Shown here piece after piece: positions 22,906 through 38,100 of a stretch of 64,000 nt of DNA. Location of the stretch: the NCBI GenBank assembly GCA_030159075.1, contig BROG01000004.1, forward strand, positions 124,001 to 188,000, in the 5' to 3' direction. Below the pieces are notes generated by a model, which did not search any database, had not been told where the DNA came from, and saw only the letters and a program-made list of their open reading frames with translations. The translations under genes were made by a program, and so were the position numbers. How positions within the stretch are numbered: position 1 is the first letter of the stretch; the number at the start of each line of letters is the position of its first letter. The DNA is from Atrina japonica. Lineage: Eukaryota > Mollusca > Bivalvia > Pterioida > Pinnidae.

Positions 22906-25900
22906 GTATTTATATTCAATATACTTTAAAACAAACTATTTGCAGTTGTTTTCCAAGATCATAAAAATATTATTTTTTAACAACTGTTGTTGTTTTTTTG
23001 TTTGCTTGTAAATTTATCCCTTTAAAAATCATTAAAATCAGCAATATATACATTTGTAAGTATATAAGTAAAGTTATTTAGCTGATGAAACTATTGGAAA
23101 TTTTTTTTTTAAATTTTGAAGAAATGAGAGACATTAATTATGACAAATGATAATCTATATAGGACTTATATCCATGGCTTGAATTTATCGTTTTTGTCCC
23201 AAGTGGCTCACAGGACCAGTAGCATAAAAAAAAACTACTTAAGCCTCATGAAAATTCTGTTAGGCCACAAGTAACATAAAAGAATTAATTTTAGGATATG
23301 CATGTATTTAGATAAAGAAAAACCAGCTATAACATGTGAGGACATGGCAGGATATTTTCAGTTTGTATTTAAGATGAGATAGAGTATATTATTGTAAGAT
23401 TTACATGGATATATATGTACAGGTAACAATTATTGAAACGTGCAATAACACTAGTACTCTTTAAACTATCTTTGTTTTTTTTACTGGACATTGGGGCCAG
23501 TACATCTTTTAGAAAACTTCTGGCGAGTCCTAGCCTATTATTTACATGTACTGGTCGGTGCTAATTCCAAGCCCTGACATCACATGTGCTTGTTATAGCC
23601 TAGCTACTTTTAGTTAGTCCCTCTTGTTATGATTTTGGTTATAGTTGTATCGGCCTAATTGCTCCCCTACCACTTAATATAATCATTTTACAGATTTGTT
23701 TGTTTGTTTATTATTGTTTAACGTCCATCTCGAGAATCTTTCACTCATACATGTATGGAGACGTCACCAAATGCCAGTGAAGGGCTTCAAATTTTGGCCT
23801 ATGCTCGGCACTTATGGCCATTGAGCATTGAGGGTTCTTTAATGTGCCGACTCCTACTGTGACACAGGACCTCGGTTTTTACTGTTTCAGTCCGAAGGAC
23901 CAGTAAGGGACATATACAGATACTGATACACATACATTATCATGTATTGAATCTGATTCATCAAGACTTTCTAAATGCTTGTTTGTAATGGTTTCACAGG
24001 TATAGTAAAATCCATATAACCTGGCGAGGTGGAGTCTTATGAACACTTTCTTCACCTGGACGATTTTAAATATTAGGTAATAAAACATAGCATTAAAATT
24101 ACACTAACTAGAGTTATCGTTCCTACTTGTCACCATACATAACAGAGTATCCGGTGAGGAATAAAATGTTTTTCTCGTGCAACTTGTCATAACTGAAAAG
24201 TGAGTAGAATCATCAGTATGATAATCAAAAGGTTACTCCGCCCCGCCATTTTATGTGAATCGGACAATAGACTGAGGGGATATTAGGGTCTGTGATTTTC
24301 CACGATCACAATCTGAAACAGAATTTGCATTTTTGAAAAATCTTTAAAAATTCCGACATGAGGTACCGTATTAAATTCTGAACTAATGTGTTATTTCTGT
24401 GTGTTATAAACTTAATTTATTTGTTTATTTGCAATATTTCATCAGTTTTGCATCAATTTCTGTATTTATCCTGTCTTTATAAGCCAGATAATCTTACATT
24501 TAACATAGACTAACATAAAAAAAAGGGCTAACTCATTTTGGCTGTCGTAATGTCAGTACTGTGACATCCGAATTCTTCTCTAAGTGAAAATAGCTTTAAT
24601 CAAATCTATCGAATTAGGTTTTCATAATGATAACGGTGTATGTCTTTAGGTTTTTATCTTATGAAAATGGAATTCATCAAAACAGGAAACAGAATAGAGG
24701 CAAATTTGAAATGGAAAATCACTGGCCCTTGGATATGTACATGTAATATGGTTGCATCCTCTCAGAATGCTTATTTTATAAATGAAGCAATAAATTCTTA
24801 CATTTTGTATCTTAAAACCACAGGAGTGATTTCATAGATGGAATAACACAGCTTGTTAAACAAAATAAGTCTTATTTCCCTCAGATTTAAGTATATCATT
24901 TATTATCCAATTTTTTCTGAAAATGTAAAATCTCCGTTTAGATTTCACTGAATATATATGCTGTAAACTGTCAGTTCTGAACTGTCTTCCTCATAAATAC
25001 ACAAAGTTACTTAAATTTTAGTACAGCAAGTCATGTGTTATTTTTTACACTTATTCTTATATTGCATTTTAAAAGAAAAATATTAGTTTACATTGATGTT
25101 AGAAAATCGAGATACCAGGTATATATCAATATCACTAATTTGTGGATATTTTTGTTATTTAAGTTTGAATTATTCTTTATCAATACTCTTCTCAGTACAC
25201 TAGTGATATAAATAAATCATGTAAATTTCTATCAATGATTCAGTTGCTAATATCAGTACCAACAAGCAGACTATCTACTTGTACAAATGTAGATGACCTA
25301 TATTTCACTAAGGTCAGTTAACTTAAGGTCATCTGTTTATTGATATCAATGCAGATGGTCACTTTATTGATAACATGGACTTAGTTTACATGTATGTTAT
25401 CACACAGGTACATTCTATTTCCATCTTTTTCTTTATCACATTTTGAGACTTTAATTGTCAGAATTTTGTGCAGTACATTATTTTGACATGCTTTGAGTTT
25501 GATATAAAACTTCATTTTTCATAAATTGAATTAACAAAAATGTTTAGGAAACTAATATAAGTGTCTCCTGTTGGCTCTGATGTTATTTTGATGGGTGCTT
25601 ACTTTGGGAGAGAACTGAAATGCCTGGAGGAAAACCATCATATAACCATGGCAACCACCCTGTCATCCCACATACAATGTACTACCCTGTCTACCGTATT
25701 CGACCCTTTAAGGGCCCAGAGCACTACAAAAATAAGGAAAAGCAGTTGGCACTTAATGGGACTAATTAATAGTCAAATTGACATAAAACAATTAATTTTT
25801 ATAAGGCACAGTCGTGACGGTGATAATGTTGTTGTAGTTATTACTGAGGACAGCTTATGGGGACATGGGCATTTAATGGGTCGAATACGGTAAACAGAGG

Positions 25901-27715
25901 ATTTTTTTTACACCAATGGTGATGCAAATGCAGTGAGGGTTCTTATATGTGCATACAATGTACATTGTATGTCTACCTCAATGCGGAAACTTGGTTTCAA
26001 GTCTCATTTGAAAGTCCAGAGTTTGAAATTCACCGGTCTTACCAGAAAAACCGGTAAATTTTACAAAAGTCTAGTGAAATCTATCTGATAACTGGTCCAA
26101 ATGACCAGTAATTTTCCATTTCTTTTCAACTGTGCATATATATACAGACCAGTAAAAACTCTCTTTGATCAGTGAAATTCCTTTATTCACTGGTCCTTTG
26201 ACCAGTTATTTTTTTTTTATTTCAAAATGTCTGAAAGTCCTGTAACTTTCAATTTGTATACCAAGCTCTTTTGCAAAGGAACAGTCACTACCGAGTCTTT
26301 GGTATGATCCAGTACCATTTAAGCAACTGGAACCTTCCACATGCGAGTCGGGACACATTTATGACGTGTTTATATTTATTTTATTTTTAAAGTCTGCATG
26401 ATTGGCTAATGAATGTAAGAAATTTGATGAGTTCTACGAAAAATTAAAACATTTGATTGATTATGACTATCAAGGTTATAAATTAGATATTCTTATATTT
26501 GTGTTGTTCTTTCATTAGACTGCCCAACCGACTGGATCCCTTACAGTGGAAGATGCTATCATTTTGTGTTCTATCCAAAAGCTACATATCAGAGTGCAAA
26601 AGAGTTATGTCAGGTATGAGATGTTAATTACCTTCTTCCACAGTGGCTTACTGGAAGCAAATCAAAGGGATGGGGGGGTGCAATTTTTTTTTATGAAAAG
26701 GTTTCCCCAGGTTTAGAATTTGTTTTTGTATGTCTTTTGATTATGCATTAAACATATACATTTGAAACAATCTGCCTACGTGTTGATAATATAAGAATTT
26801 TGCTTGTATGTGACTGAAAGACCATCTCCTCATCCCTCATTCCAAAACTTTTGTTTGAAAAAAGTGTTTGATTTGGTCAATTTAACATTTGTAAAATGTA
26901 CAGAGTAGGCACAATGGAATTTCATTCTGTACTGAAATTATAGGGAACATCAAAGATGCAATCTGAATATATTGTTTTTCTGTTGAATTACATGTAAACA
27001 GTTCTGTTAAATATTTCAAGCTCTAGCTATAGGTTGATAAATTCTGAGGCCATTCCAGTTGGGTTTTTATTTTGTTTAGTGTCCACACTAAAATCAAGAA
27101 CCCATTTTTCTATCAGGGGAAAACAACACAAGTCATTTTTTGAGAACAAATGCAATTTAATGACATTTTTGTATTTTCCTGATGTATTGACAAAAAAAAA
27201 AAAAAAAAGAAAAATGCTCAAAATTAAACTTATTAAAACCACATCTTTGGCACATATGTTCCAAATATTTTCTCTAGATAATTTTTTTTCTGTTACATGA
27301 TCTCAAAACCGATCCGTCTGCTGATGCTAAACAGAGAAAAAAAATTGGAATAGCCTAAGGCTTAAAATGAAAAAAAAGGATTTTTTGGTGTGACCAGAAT
27401 CATGATCCACACGAAAAATTCTGACTCAATCATTTTTATGTATTTTTAAAAAATCTGAAACAAAAGATCAACAAATAATTTTTTAATGATGACTTAACAT
27501 ATTGTCTTTTGTACAGGAAAATGGTGCTACAATCCTGGGTGTGGAGAGTTATGCAGAACATGATTTTGTATCGAATTGGCTGATCACTCATGATAGCCAA
27601 AGGTAAATCTCATGTCACTTACCTTGAAGAGTTTGGGAAAATAGGTCATTGTTTCAGATTGCCCATTCCGCGATTCTGTCCGCGATTCCGTGGTCACGGA
27701 AAATCACTGGCCCTA

Positions 27716-27811
<96 letters not shown>

Positions 27812-28200
27812 AAACCTGTTTTCAGCAGCCACTCAAGGGAACTTGAAAAAGTGGCTTCATAAGAAAAGTGGCCTTTGGTTCCAGGTTGACAAAAATCACA
27901 AAAAGATTGATGACACATGCATATTCATATACCAATACCAAATGGTTTGATGTTAAGATGATCAGATGTTAAAATCCTGTACATTACAGTGCTACCTGGC
28001 TAACATGTTCATAGGTTTTTTGAAAATAGATCATGCGATCAACCATCTTCAAAAAATGCTGCTGAAAACAGTGTTTCCAAGAATTTTGTCCTGAATATCA
28101 CTGGCCCCTGGCCACGTTGTGAAATTGATTGGGGGGAATACTAACTGGCTGTTGAAGACAAGTGGCTGCTGAAAACAGGTGGCCTTTAAGGCAGGTTTGA

Positions 28201-28291
<91 letters not shown>

Positions 28292-31200
28292 ATATATATT
28301 AAATATATAAAAATATACCACAAAACAGTTATAGTTTTATTATATATATATATACATATATGTATCTATACAGTAGACTCTCATTATCTTGATGTTCAAG
28401 GGACCACCCTTATTACTTCACGACATCTGCAATTCCAAGTAACTGAAATTTTAAATAATATCAAATTAATCTATCGTTAAAATCAAGACTACAATATGTA
28501 GCTGCCATTTAACTTTGACATAATTGGAATTTCAACTCATTGGATTTCGATATAATGAGATTCCATTGTAGCTTTTTTATATCAATTCTTTATTCAGAAA
28601 TGATTGGTATACAAGTGGTGTTGTGTCAGTTGATAATTCCAGTCAGTTTTACTGGGAAGGATCAGGCGAAGACATACAAGGGGAGGAGTTTTGGAATGCT
28701 GATGCTGATAGAGTCAAACATGGATCCAATATCATTTACAGTTTTTCAAGTGAGTCGTGAGTCATTTAGTGTTTGTTAGTTATTTTGGGTGAGAAAAAAC
28801 TAAGAAGAATACTGTAATCAACCCAATGAATGCCCAGGGCATTACAAAGATGGGGAAAAAAATGGGCAATTATTGAGACCGATTAAAAGTCAAATTGACG
28901 TGAAGTTGTTAATTTGTTTATATTGAAAGATGGTAAAGTTGTCATATTTGAATTATGGAGGACATCTAATGACATTCTTCTGTTGCTGGGGGACTAGAGA
29001 TAAAATGTTACTTACGTTTGTCTGGTCCACATCTCCTTGTCAACCTGCTAGAAAAGATTCTCAATCGTGTAAAAATTGGTGAGTAAATTTGAGCCATTTG
29101 GGAGTGGCGCTTATAGGGACATGAACGCTTATTGGGTAGAATACTGTACAAACTTTTATACATTGAAATATGACAAAAACATCATCAGTGTTATAAAAAA
29201 TACATAAAATTCTGATACAAAATGAGTTTTTGTAAAATAAATACAAAGTGTGCAGAAATGAATTCACGTCTCCTCAAAATTAAAATTTTATGGTCAGCCC
29301 ATATTCAATTTAATTTGAGAATGAAGAAAAAGTATGATTTAGAAGTTGTATTTAACTCTGTCGTGGGTTTTGAAATACAATATGCTTTGCAATTCGGCCA
29401 TACAGCCTTAAATGGTTTCTTGTTAGCAGCAATGTAGAGAAACCTAATTTTCTTTTTAACTTAAACATCTCGTCTTACTTGTTATTCTTGTTTGAATATC
29501 TGTGAGGACTGGACAAAATACCTTTCTGTTTAAATATTTGAGGGGCAGATTTATTAAATCTTTCTGTTTACATACATAAAGTATGGAGGGATCCACTTGT
29601 TTATATTTTAAAGGACAACAGAGTCAATCCTCTTGTTTAAATACACATGTACTTGAAAAACTGAATTGGATTTTTAATATTGAATATTAAATATTTCTCC
29701 TGAATAATTATGTGATACTTAATGGTAGATTTAAGATATATATGGCAAATTCCAATTAGGAATTTAATAAGATGTGATTCCTAAATCTAAATTTGTCATG
29801 CTTTAGGGAAAAAAATAATAAGAGTTTTGTAAACAATAATAATGCATCTGCCATCCTTATTTCTAGAGTTATCACCCTTTTGTGGTTTGATTTATCCAAG
29901 CCCTATCTATTCCATTTCTTCATCAAGGCTCACCATATTATTATATTAAGATATACATCTGAGATAGATGGAATGATTTTGTTGATTTATATATCTCAGC
30001 AGTATGCCCCAGCAGGGATCATAAATATTTCAATTTAGCTTAGTATTTTTTGTTTTACGCCTCACAAAGAAATTTTCACTTAAATCATCTTGTCACCAGT
30101 TATAGGTGAAGTGTGACAAATATTGACCTTTGCCAGAGACTCTGAAAACATTACATTGAGTTTTATTGAAATGCCTGACTTGCACTGGCATTGGGCCTCC
30201 TTTTTAAGTCTTATCAGAGAGACCCATGACGGTCACTTGTTATGACAAGATCTTGAATAAGGAATATCAGCTACCTTCTACTGTCTCGCTAGTCAGTTAG
30301 ACTAGTCGGAAACACATTTTACTAGTCCTATGAGAAAATCACTGGCCCTAAAGTATAATGATGAGCTACCAAATTGACTTTTACTAAACAAATCGGTACT
30401 AGAATTGCCGAATTGGCAGTTTTAATAAGCTGTGTTTAACCTTTCAACCCTACAAGCCATTATATACTGGTCTTAACAATAGAAAAGAGCATACCATCTT
30501 GATTTTCAGGGGTGAAAGGGTTTATATATTCTCATAAGTCATAACAAGTATGAATGATTAATTTATTTTGAGTTGAAAAAAATAATGGGGCTGATTTGGG
30601 AAATTGCGCTGTTCAATGTACTTAAACTTTATAAACTTTCACGGATCATTGCTCATGTTTATACAGATTTTCTCCTAGTCAACTGAGCCAGCTGAAGCAC
30701 AACCATGACTTGTTCATTGCGAAAGTTACAAGTTTCGGACTGGCGAACTATCGCTAATTTTGAACCCTGTTGAATGCTGTACCACTAGACCAATGTTAGC
30801 CTTTCACTTTTGAATCGTACAGCAGCAGGGATGGGGTGGTCTCTCAAGACAGGTTCCACTGTAATTTTTTGTATTTTTAGATTTCCCAAATTTAATAGAA
30901 TATTGTTAAAATTCCCAATTCAAAAGGCCCAGGCCCCATTCTCAAAAGTATGTGGAAAAGCATATCATGATTTAAAATAACCTTTAAGTTTAACTTGTAT
31001 AAAGATGCTGAACTTCATCTATTGCAGATACAGGGAAATTTGGTTGGACCAGGAGAACAGACACAGAAAAATTGAACTACATTTGTGAGATATCTCAGTC
31101 AGAAGTTTACAGGATCAAACAAGAGACCAGAGATTTTAGTGAGTTATTACGTAAATTTTCTCAGTTCAGATTGCGACCATTTAAAAATGCTGTCAGCATT

Positions 31201-34200
31201 TCAGATTGTTCATTGTTTTGTGATCATTTCTAACCTTAACACATCAACCCCTGTGGTTACATTTAGACTCACCCAAATCAGAAATGTAACCATAACTCAT
31301 CAACTCCTGCGCAAATCAGAAATGTAACCTTAACACATCAACCCCTGCGGTCACATTTAGACTCGCCCAAATCAGAAATGTAACCTTATGTCCTTAACAC
31401 ATCAACTCCTGTGGTCACATTTAGACTCGCCCAGATCAGAAAATTGTACTGTATTTGTCATATGTGCAGTAAAACAACAAAAGTTGTGTGTCAAAGTTGA
31501 CCAGAGAGAAGTGTTCTGATAAAAAGACAACAAGGTATTCATGGTATTGATACTGTACACTACAGACTGGAACCGTTGGAAGTCAGGAATCTCAATAAAA
31601 TGTTGATATACTGGTTTATTGTTGTTAAATGTCCCCTTCAAGAATATACTAGTAAACTATTGTGTACATCATGCTAAGAAAATTATGTTAGAGACCTTAT
31701 TTAGACTATTCAAGCACTTTAACCCTTTCAGTACTGCAATATCACAGCTGCATAGTGACATTATACACTGTAGCAGTTTACATTTTCTGCAGTCTGCTCA
31801 CTGTACCATATTTTCATCATGATGTCGTTTTGCTGTGCAGTCTGAGATTTTTAATTTATTGGTGTGGAATGAAAAAAATTGTGAGAGAAATTTTAAGAAT
31901 ATCATCTTATTAAATAATGTACAAATAGAACTTTTGAATGAAAAACTTGAATAAATCAATACATTCTAAATACATGTATATATTTTATTGTATACACAAT
32001 TTTCCTTTGCATTTCATATAAAAATTGCATTTAAACTCTGTTACTCATTATGAAAAAGGAGATGAAAACATGTTAACTCACTTGTGACTTGATAAAATAT
32101 CCAAATTGTAAGTCGGACCAATATTTTCAGCTGGAATTGTGTTAAATTTAACGCTTTGATTTAAATTATTTGTCAACACATGTTCCGCGAAAGAGGTTTC
32201 TGCATTGAAATTGTCCATAAAATCATTGTCACCGTTAACATTTTTTTTTTTGAAATTGATATCTATCTTGAATTCTAGAAATAGGGTTTACATGTTGTTC
32301 ACATGCAGAATAATCATTCAAATCAGATACTAAAAACTCATTTTTAGAGTTAGAATCAAAGTTGAATATATCTAAAACATCTTGGGGAAATCTCGGATAC
32401 ATAAGCGGCAGCCATTTTTCAACAACTTTCAGTCACCGATTTCAAAATAATAGCACTTTTATATCCATCGTAACCTGTTTATTTTCACTGGCATCCATTA
32501 CATGTGCATGTGATAATAAAGTCTCATCTATCTAACTCTCGTTTTAATCGTGATTTTTGGTCATAAAGTGAAAGTGGGAAAAACCCGAATTGAAAGTGAA
32601 GCCACTCAAGGAGAAACACGAGGCCGTTTACAACGTTCTCGTACTCAGCGGTTGTATTTCTATCGGGTGGCTGTGGGCGTTAATGTGAGTAGAGAACAAT
32701 AAATTTAGCGGGCATTATAGGACACTATCATTTTGAAAGGGTTAATATGATTTTATAATTTTTCTATCCATGTCCTCCTTTTTCTTTCAGCCTATGGCAC
32801 CAAATATAATGATCCAAACCTTGTTCCAAGAGGTCCCAAGTTCTTTTTGGAACAATCTGACATTGATATCCTAGGTGCAACCACATCCGTTTTCCTGGAG
32901 TGTGCTGCAACAGGAATACCACAGCCAAAATACACGTGGACGAAACTGCAAAATGGCACCAACCAGATTATAAATGTCGCCACAGATAAACGATACACTT
33001 TGACCAATGGTCGCTTTACCATACAAAATCCTTCAGAACAAAAAGATGAGGGCACATACCAGTGTTCAGTACAAAATAGATTTGGAAGTATTCTGTCAGC
33101 ACCTCTTTTTCTATCATTTGCAGGTATGTTTTGCCCCCTTGCTGTGATGGTGAGAAAAAAAAACACTCTAGAATCAGTATAGCGTGTTTCTTCATACATG
33201 TATGGCAGTAGGCCTATGACCAAGTGGTTAGAGCACCGTGCTGTAACCTTTTCAACCCTACAAGCCACAATAGACTGGTCTAAACAATGAAATACAGCAT
33301 ACCTTTAATATATTTAGAGATGAAAGGGTTAAAACATGAAGTCTCTCTCCTCTATTCATCATGGGTTTAAGTCCGGCTTGACCTTATGGCAGCAGGCCTA
33401 TGACCAAGTGGTTAGAGCACCGTGCTGTAACCTTTTCAACCCTACAAGCCACAATAGACTGGTCTAAACAAGGAAATACAGCATACCTTTTAGATATTTA
33501 GAGATGAAAGGGTTAAAACATGAAGTCTCTCTCCTCTATTCATCATGGATTTAAGTCTGGCTTGACCTTAGCTGATTTTGTGAGAAATAATACAAGTTTG
33601 GAAGGTGACTAGTTTCTTAACTTGTCCAGTCAGACAAGTGCTGAGTAACTTTAACTTGTCCAGTCAGACAAGTGCTGAGTAACTTTAACTTGTCCAGTCA
33701 GACAAGTGCTGAGTAACTTTAACTTGTCCAGTCAGACAAGTGCTGAGTAACTTTAACTTGTCCAGTCAGACAAGTGCTGAGTAACTTTAACTTGTCCAGT
33801 CAGACAAGTGCTGAGTAACTTTAACTTGTCCAGTCGGACAAGTGCTGAGTAACTTTAACTTGTCAAGTCAGACAAGTGCTGAGTAACTTTAACTTGTTCA
33901 GTCAGACAAGTGCTAAGTAACTTTAACTTGTTCAGTCAGACAAGTGCTGAGTAACTTTAACTTGTTCAGTCAGACAAGTGCTGAGTAACTTTAACTTGTC
34001 CAGTCAGACAAGTGCTGAGTAACTTTAACTTGTCCAGTCGGACAAGTGCTAAGTTATTTTAACTTGTCCAGTTGGAATGGTTGCACTAATTATCTCCCTT
34101 GTTTCTATTATCAGGGATAATCATGATAATGTAGTAGTTATATTATAATTATAACAAAAATGTTAATTTCCTTTGTAGATTTGGGATCTTTCTCAAACAC

Positions 34201-35135
34201 AGATATAGCTTCTGTACAACCTGATGAGTACAAAGGGGCTGTTATTGAATGTCCAAATCTACCCACAAAGTCTCAAGCAGGCAAGTATGACATGTTCTAA
34301 TGGTGCTCAGTCAAAGGCCCATGGGTACTGAGGTTTTGTGCTTAAATAAAGTCATATACTGAAACCTGTGTATAAAGACCCCCTCTTGGAACACAACAAA
34401 ACCAGTCTTTATAGGGAGATGGTCTTTATATAGAGGTTGATTTGTACACAAATGGTACTATTGGGGACAGCTATAAACAGTCTTTGTAACGGTGGTCTTT
34501 ATACACAGGTGGTTGATAAAGCAGGTTTTACTGTATTTATGGTTATTACTTGATGAGGTGAAAATAACTATATATCAACTTTAAATTATATATTTTAAGA
34601 GAAAATAATTTAGTTTTGTTTTGCATCTATTTACAGGGCTTACCCTGTCATTAGCCAATGTAGATCTAGCTATTGACTAATTTTTTCAATTTTTTGGGCT
34701 AAGAATTATTGTAATTGACTAATTTTTTGGCTAATATATTTTGGCCATTTTTGGCACATGTTTTGTGTGTATCATTCTGTTATTCAAAAGAGAAAGATAT
34801 AGCATCATTACAGACAATTATGTTTGACAATACATACAGCATCAGGTACAAGGGCATGCTTGATTGGTAAAAATAGAATTGTCACAAAAATTTCCAAATC
34901 AAATAACCCCCTCCCAAGACTTTTTAAATTTTGTGCCACATTATGGCACATGCACATGAAGATGTATATATATAAATAAAGACCATTTCACTAGGAGAAT
35001 ACATTGCATTTCAGACCACAAGTTTACAGTCTCTGAAGAAATATCTGATAAATACAGTCTCACATAAAAGACCATCTCACTAATGAGACCCCTTTGAGTC
35101 AGTCAGTTTGGTGGTCTTAATAGCGAGGTTTCACA

Positions 35136-35178
<43 letters not shown>

Positions 35179-38100
35179 CATATGTATATGTATGTATATA
35201 GTTTCATCTTGTCCCCTCCATGTTACATATAATTAAAAATGTATGTGGTATCATTATCCATTGACCTGGATGATTAAAATTTCAATTGGCTAAAGAATAT
35301 CTTATTTGGAGGACCATGAAATGATATTTTTTACATTTAATAGAAATATTTTATAAAAAAACATAATATCATACAGCAGTGCCATAACTTAGGAATTATT
35401 CTAAGAGGTTGATTAATTCACATTTTTTGGTTACTTTAATAATCTTTTAAGAACCCTCATTTAGTTTTAGTAAATTTGACCTTTCTGATTACATGATAAT
35501 GATGATACTAGTGAATCTAAGAAAAATTAATATGGAAGAAAATATTTCTTTGTAGCCATACGATACCAGTGGAAAAGAGATCGAGAATTTATTTTCACGG
35601 AGCTGAATGCCTACGTGTTTATCTCTGGGGACGGTAACTTGTACTTTTCGGAGGTGACTCGTGCAGACGATGCAGAATACTATTGTCTCGCAACTTTGAC
35701 AAACCCTCGCAGTTCAAATAATTATGTCGGCTCAGCTCAAACTCCAAGCAGAATCAGTCGTGGAATTACCCTACAAGTGCTTGGGGCTCGTAAGTATTCT
35801 AATTTTGATATGAATGCAAATTTATTTCATCATTAATAATCTAGTATCATGGATTTTCCACTCTTTTGGGAATGGGGCCTGGGCCTGGGCCTTATGAAAT
35901 GAGACGTTTAGATTCATTTTATTGAAATCAGGAAATCTAAAAATAAATTAAACTTTTTGAAAATGCAAATTATTCAAATTCACTGTCATTTGACTTCATT
36001 TTGGAATTTTCACCTTCACATTAGGGGAAAAATGCAATTTTTTTTGCATTGAGAATGGGGCCTTATTTCGGCAGCCTACGATAGGGTGGAGAATCTCTGA
36101 ATATAACTTCCAATTTTTTATGAATTCACTGCTATTAACTGATATTGATTTTGCATGTATGGTAACCATAGTTACAAATTGATAGTATTGATAAAATTAT
36201 GAAGAAAAAAAAAGATTTTTCTACAAAATATTCGGGAGTTCTTATAAGCATTTCAGTGTATGTAACATGATAAATAAAATGGAAATGGCATAAAGGCATA
36301 TAATAAACATTTTTTACAAAATCTCTTAACATTTTTAGGGTAGTGTGGTCAAGAAAAGGAAAATCATGACCAACACTCTTTATTTTGTATCATGTCACTA
36401 TTTTTTATCCAGTTTCCAAATGTCTAGATAATAAGTGAGGAATTTGTTAATTATACAATAATTTTCTTTCTGGTCAAACTGCCTGGAATTTTTTGTTCCT
36501 GCTTAATTTTTCGCCTTACATGCATGAGAAGGCAAATTTAAGATGAAAGTGAAATTTTCAAGCTAATTAATTGTGCCATTCATAAGACTGATTTAGGATG
36601 AATATGTTTTCTGTCGTTTATTGTTGTTTGATGTCCCACTCAAGAATCTTTCACTCATATGGAGACGTCACCAAATGCTGGTGAAGGGCTTCAAATTTTT
36701 TACCTATGCTCGACACTTATGGCCATTGAGCAGTGAGGGTCCTTCAATGTGCCGACACCTACTGTGACATGGGACCTCAGGTTTTACTGTCTAATACAAA
36801 GGACAGGAAACCAACCTGCCCCCGGCTGGACTGAAACTCACAACCTCACGATCAAGAGTCCATGCGCTACCAACTGAGCCATGCCAACTCATTTTCTATT
36901 ATAAAAAGGCAAAAATAACCAGGGACGAAAATTTATGATATGTATACAGTATACATGAATATATATTTATTTATTCATATAGATATATATATATGAAATT
37001 CTGTGTTCATACAGCAAGCAGTATCTACAACGTTCAAATTCAAGACAGTTTTGTGCAGGTGTTTCCACGACAACCTGTTGCTGGCAATGATATCAGACTG
37101 GAATGCTTTGCCTATGGAAGGTAATACAAACATGAGAAGTAACATAAAAAGGATTCTTTCTCACATTGTTGTTTGTTGGTTCAAAATTTTGTTTTCATTT
37201 AAATTGATATGATTGATAATTGCTTTATAAATTACTTTCGACTACAAAGCAATAAGAATAACTGAAAAGCTAGCAATTTGATATATTTCTGCATCTTTTA
37301 TAAACCGTCTAACATTTGGTCACCTTCATGAAGCAGTAATGACCTCTAAGTGGTTAGTTTCAATTCCTCTTAAAAGTTTAATTATACCCAATAAGCAGTC
37401 ACCTTCATAATGCGGCCACCCCTTTCACTCAGTCCAAAGTTACCAAGTAAATCAATTAACCGGCCATTCAAATTTCAGTATGCTGGTTGTTTGGAATACA
37501 AACATACAGTTCACCTCCATTATAATGCCCTCCACTATAACGCCAAACCCACATAATGCCTCTATTTCTAGAAGAACGGATTTCCTCCCATATAAATCCC
37601 TCATTGTAATGCTAAAACCCAAATATCACCAACTGCTGCAATTCTTCGATACAAATTTTATTTATACATGTTAAATCCCTCTAACATATCGCCAGACCAG
37701 ATGAAAAAAAAAAACAAGTGTGAGTAAAACTGTTAGCCGACGGTTGCTTGTTGACTTCATACTTCAACTTCAAAGGGAGATAACTTGAATATCAAGTGAT
37801 ATAAACTGGTATCCAGTTGTATGAACAAAGTTTAGAAGTCAGATGGAACCAGCTTATGAGTGTAACAATTTTCAAATCTGGCTTCCATGAGAGTTGGAAA
37901 AATTCACACGGTGTGTGTTTACACACTCGTCAAGAAATAATTATGGGTAGATGAGATATATAAACTTAAAGCCTTTGTGTTACCGGACTGTCAAAGAGTT
38001 ATTTTAAACAAAAAATGATGAAAGTTAACATTAGAAATGTTTCTGTGTTAATGTTAGAAACAGATCTAGATTTTCTGGCCGTCGAACATGTACTGCTACA

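Larger units (their letters stand above)
22906..26518 (+). other. Contactin first coding intron
   Basis: 3.6 kb. Contains a 5'-truncated minus-strand SINE (23694-23900) and a palindromic MITE (25692-25892). No additional exon is required by the phases. Confidence 0.6.

Noticed and set aside
27590..28321. Open frames rich in alternating Ile-Tyr
   Set aside because: Translations of (TA)n microsatellites.
33617..34075. CRISPR-like array
   Set aside because: The 35-base units are directly contiguous without unique spacers, in animal intron DNA.
36820..36890. Possible minus-strand tRNA gene
   Set aside because: Same SINE head in reverse orientation, with a full SINE body attached.
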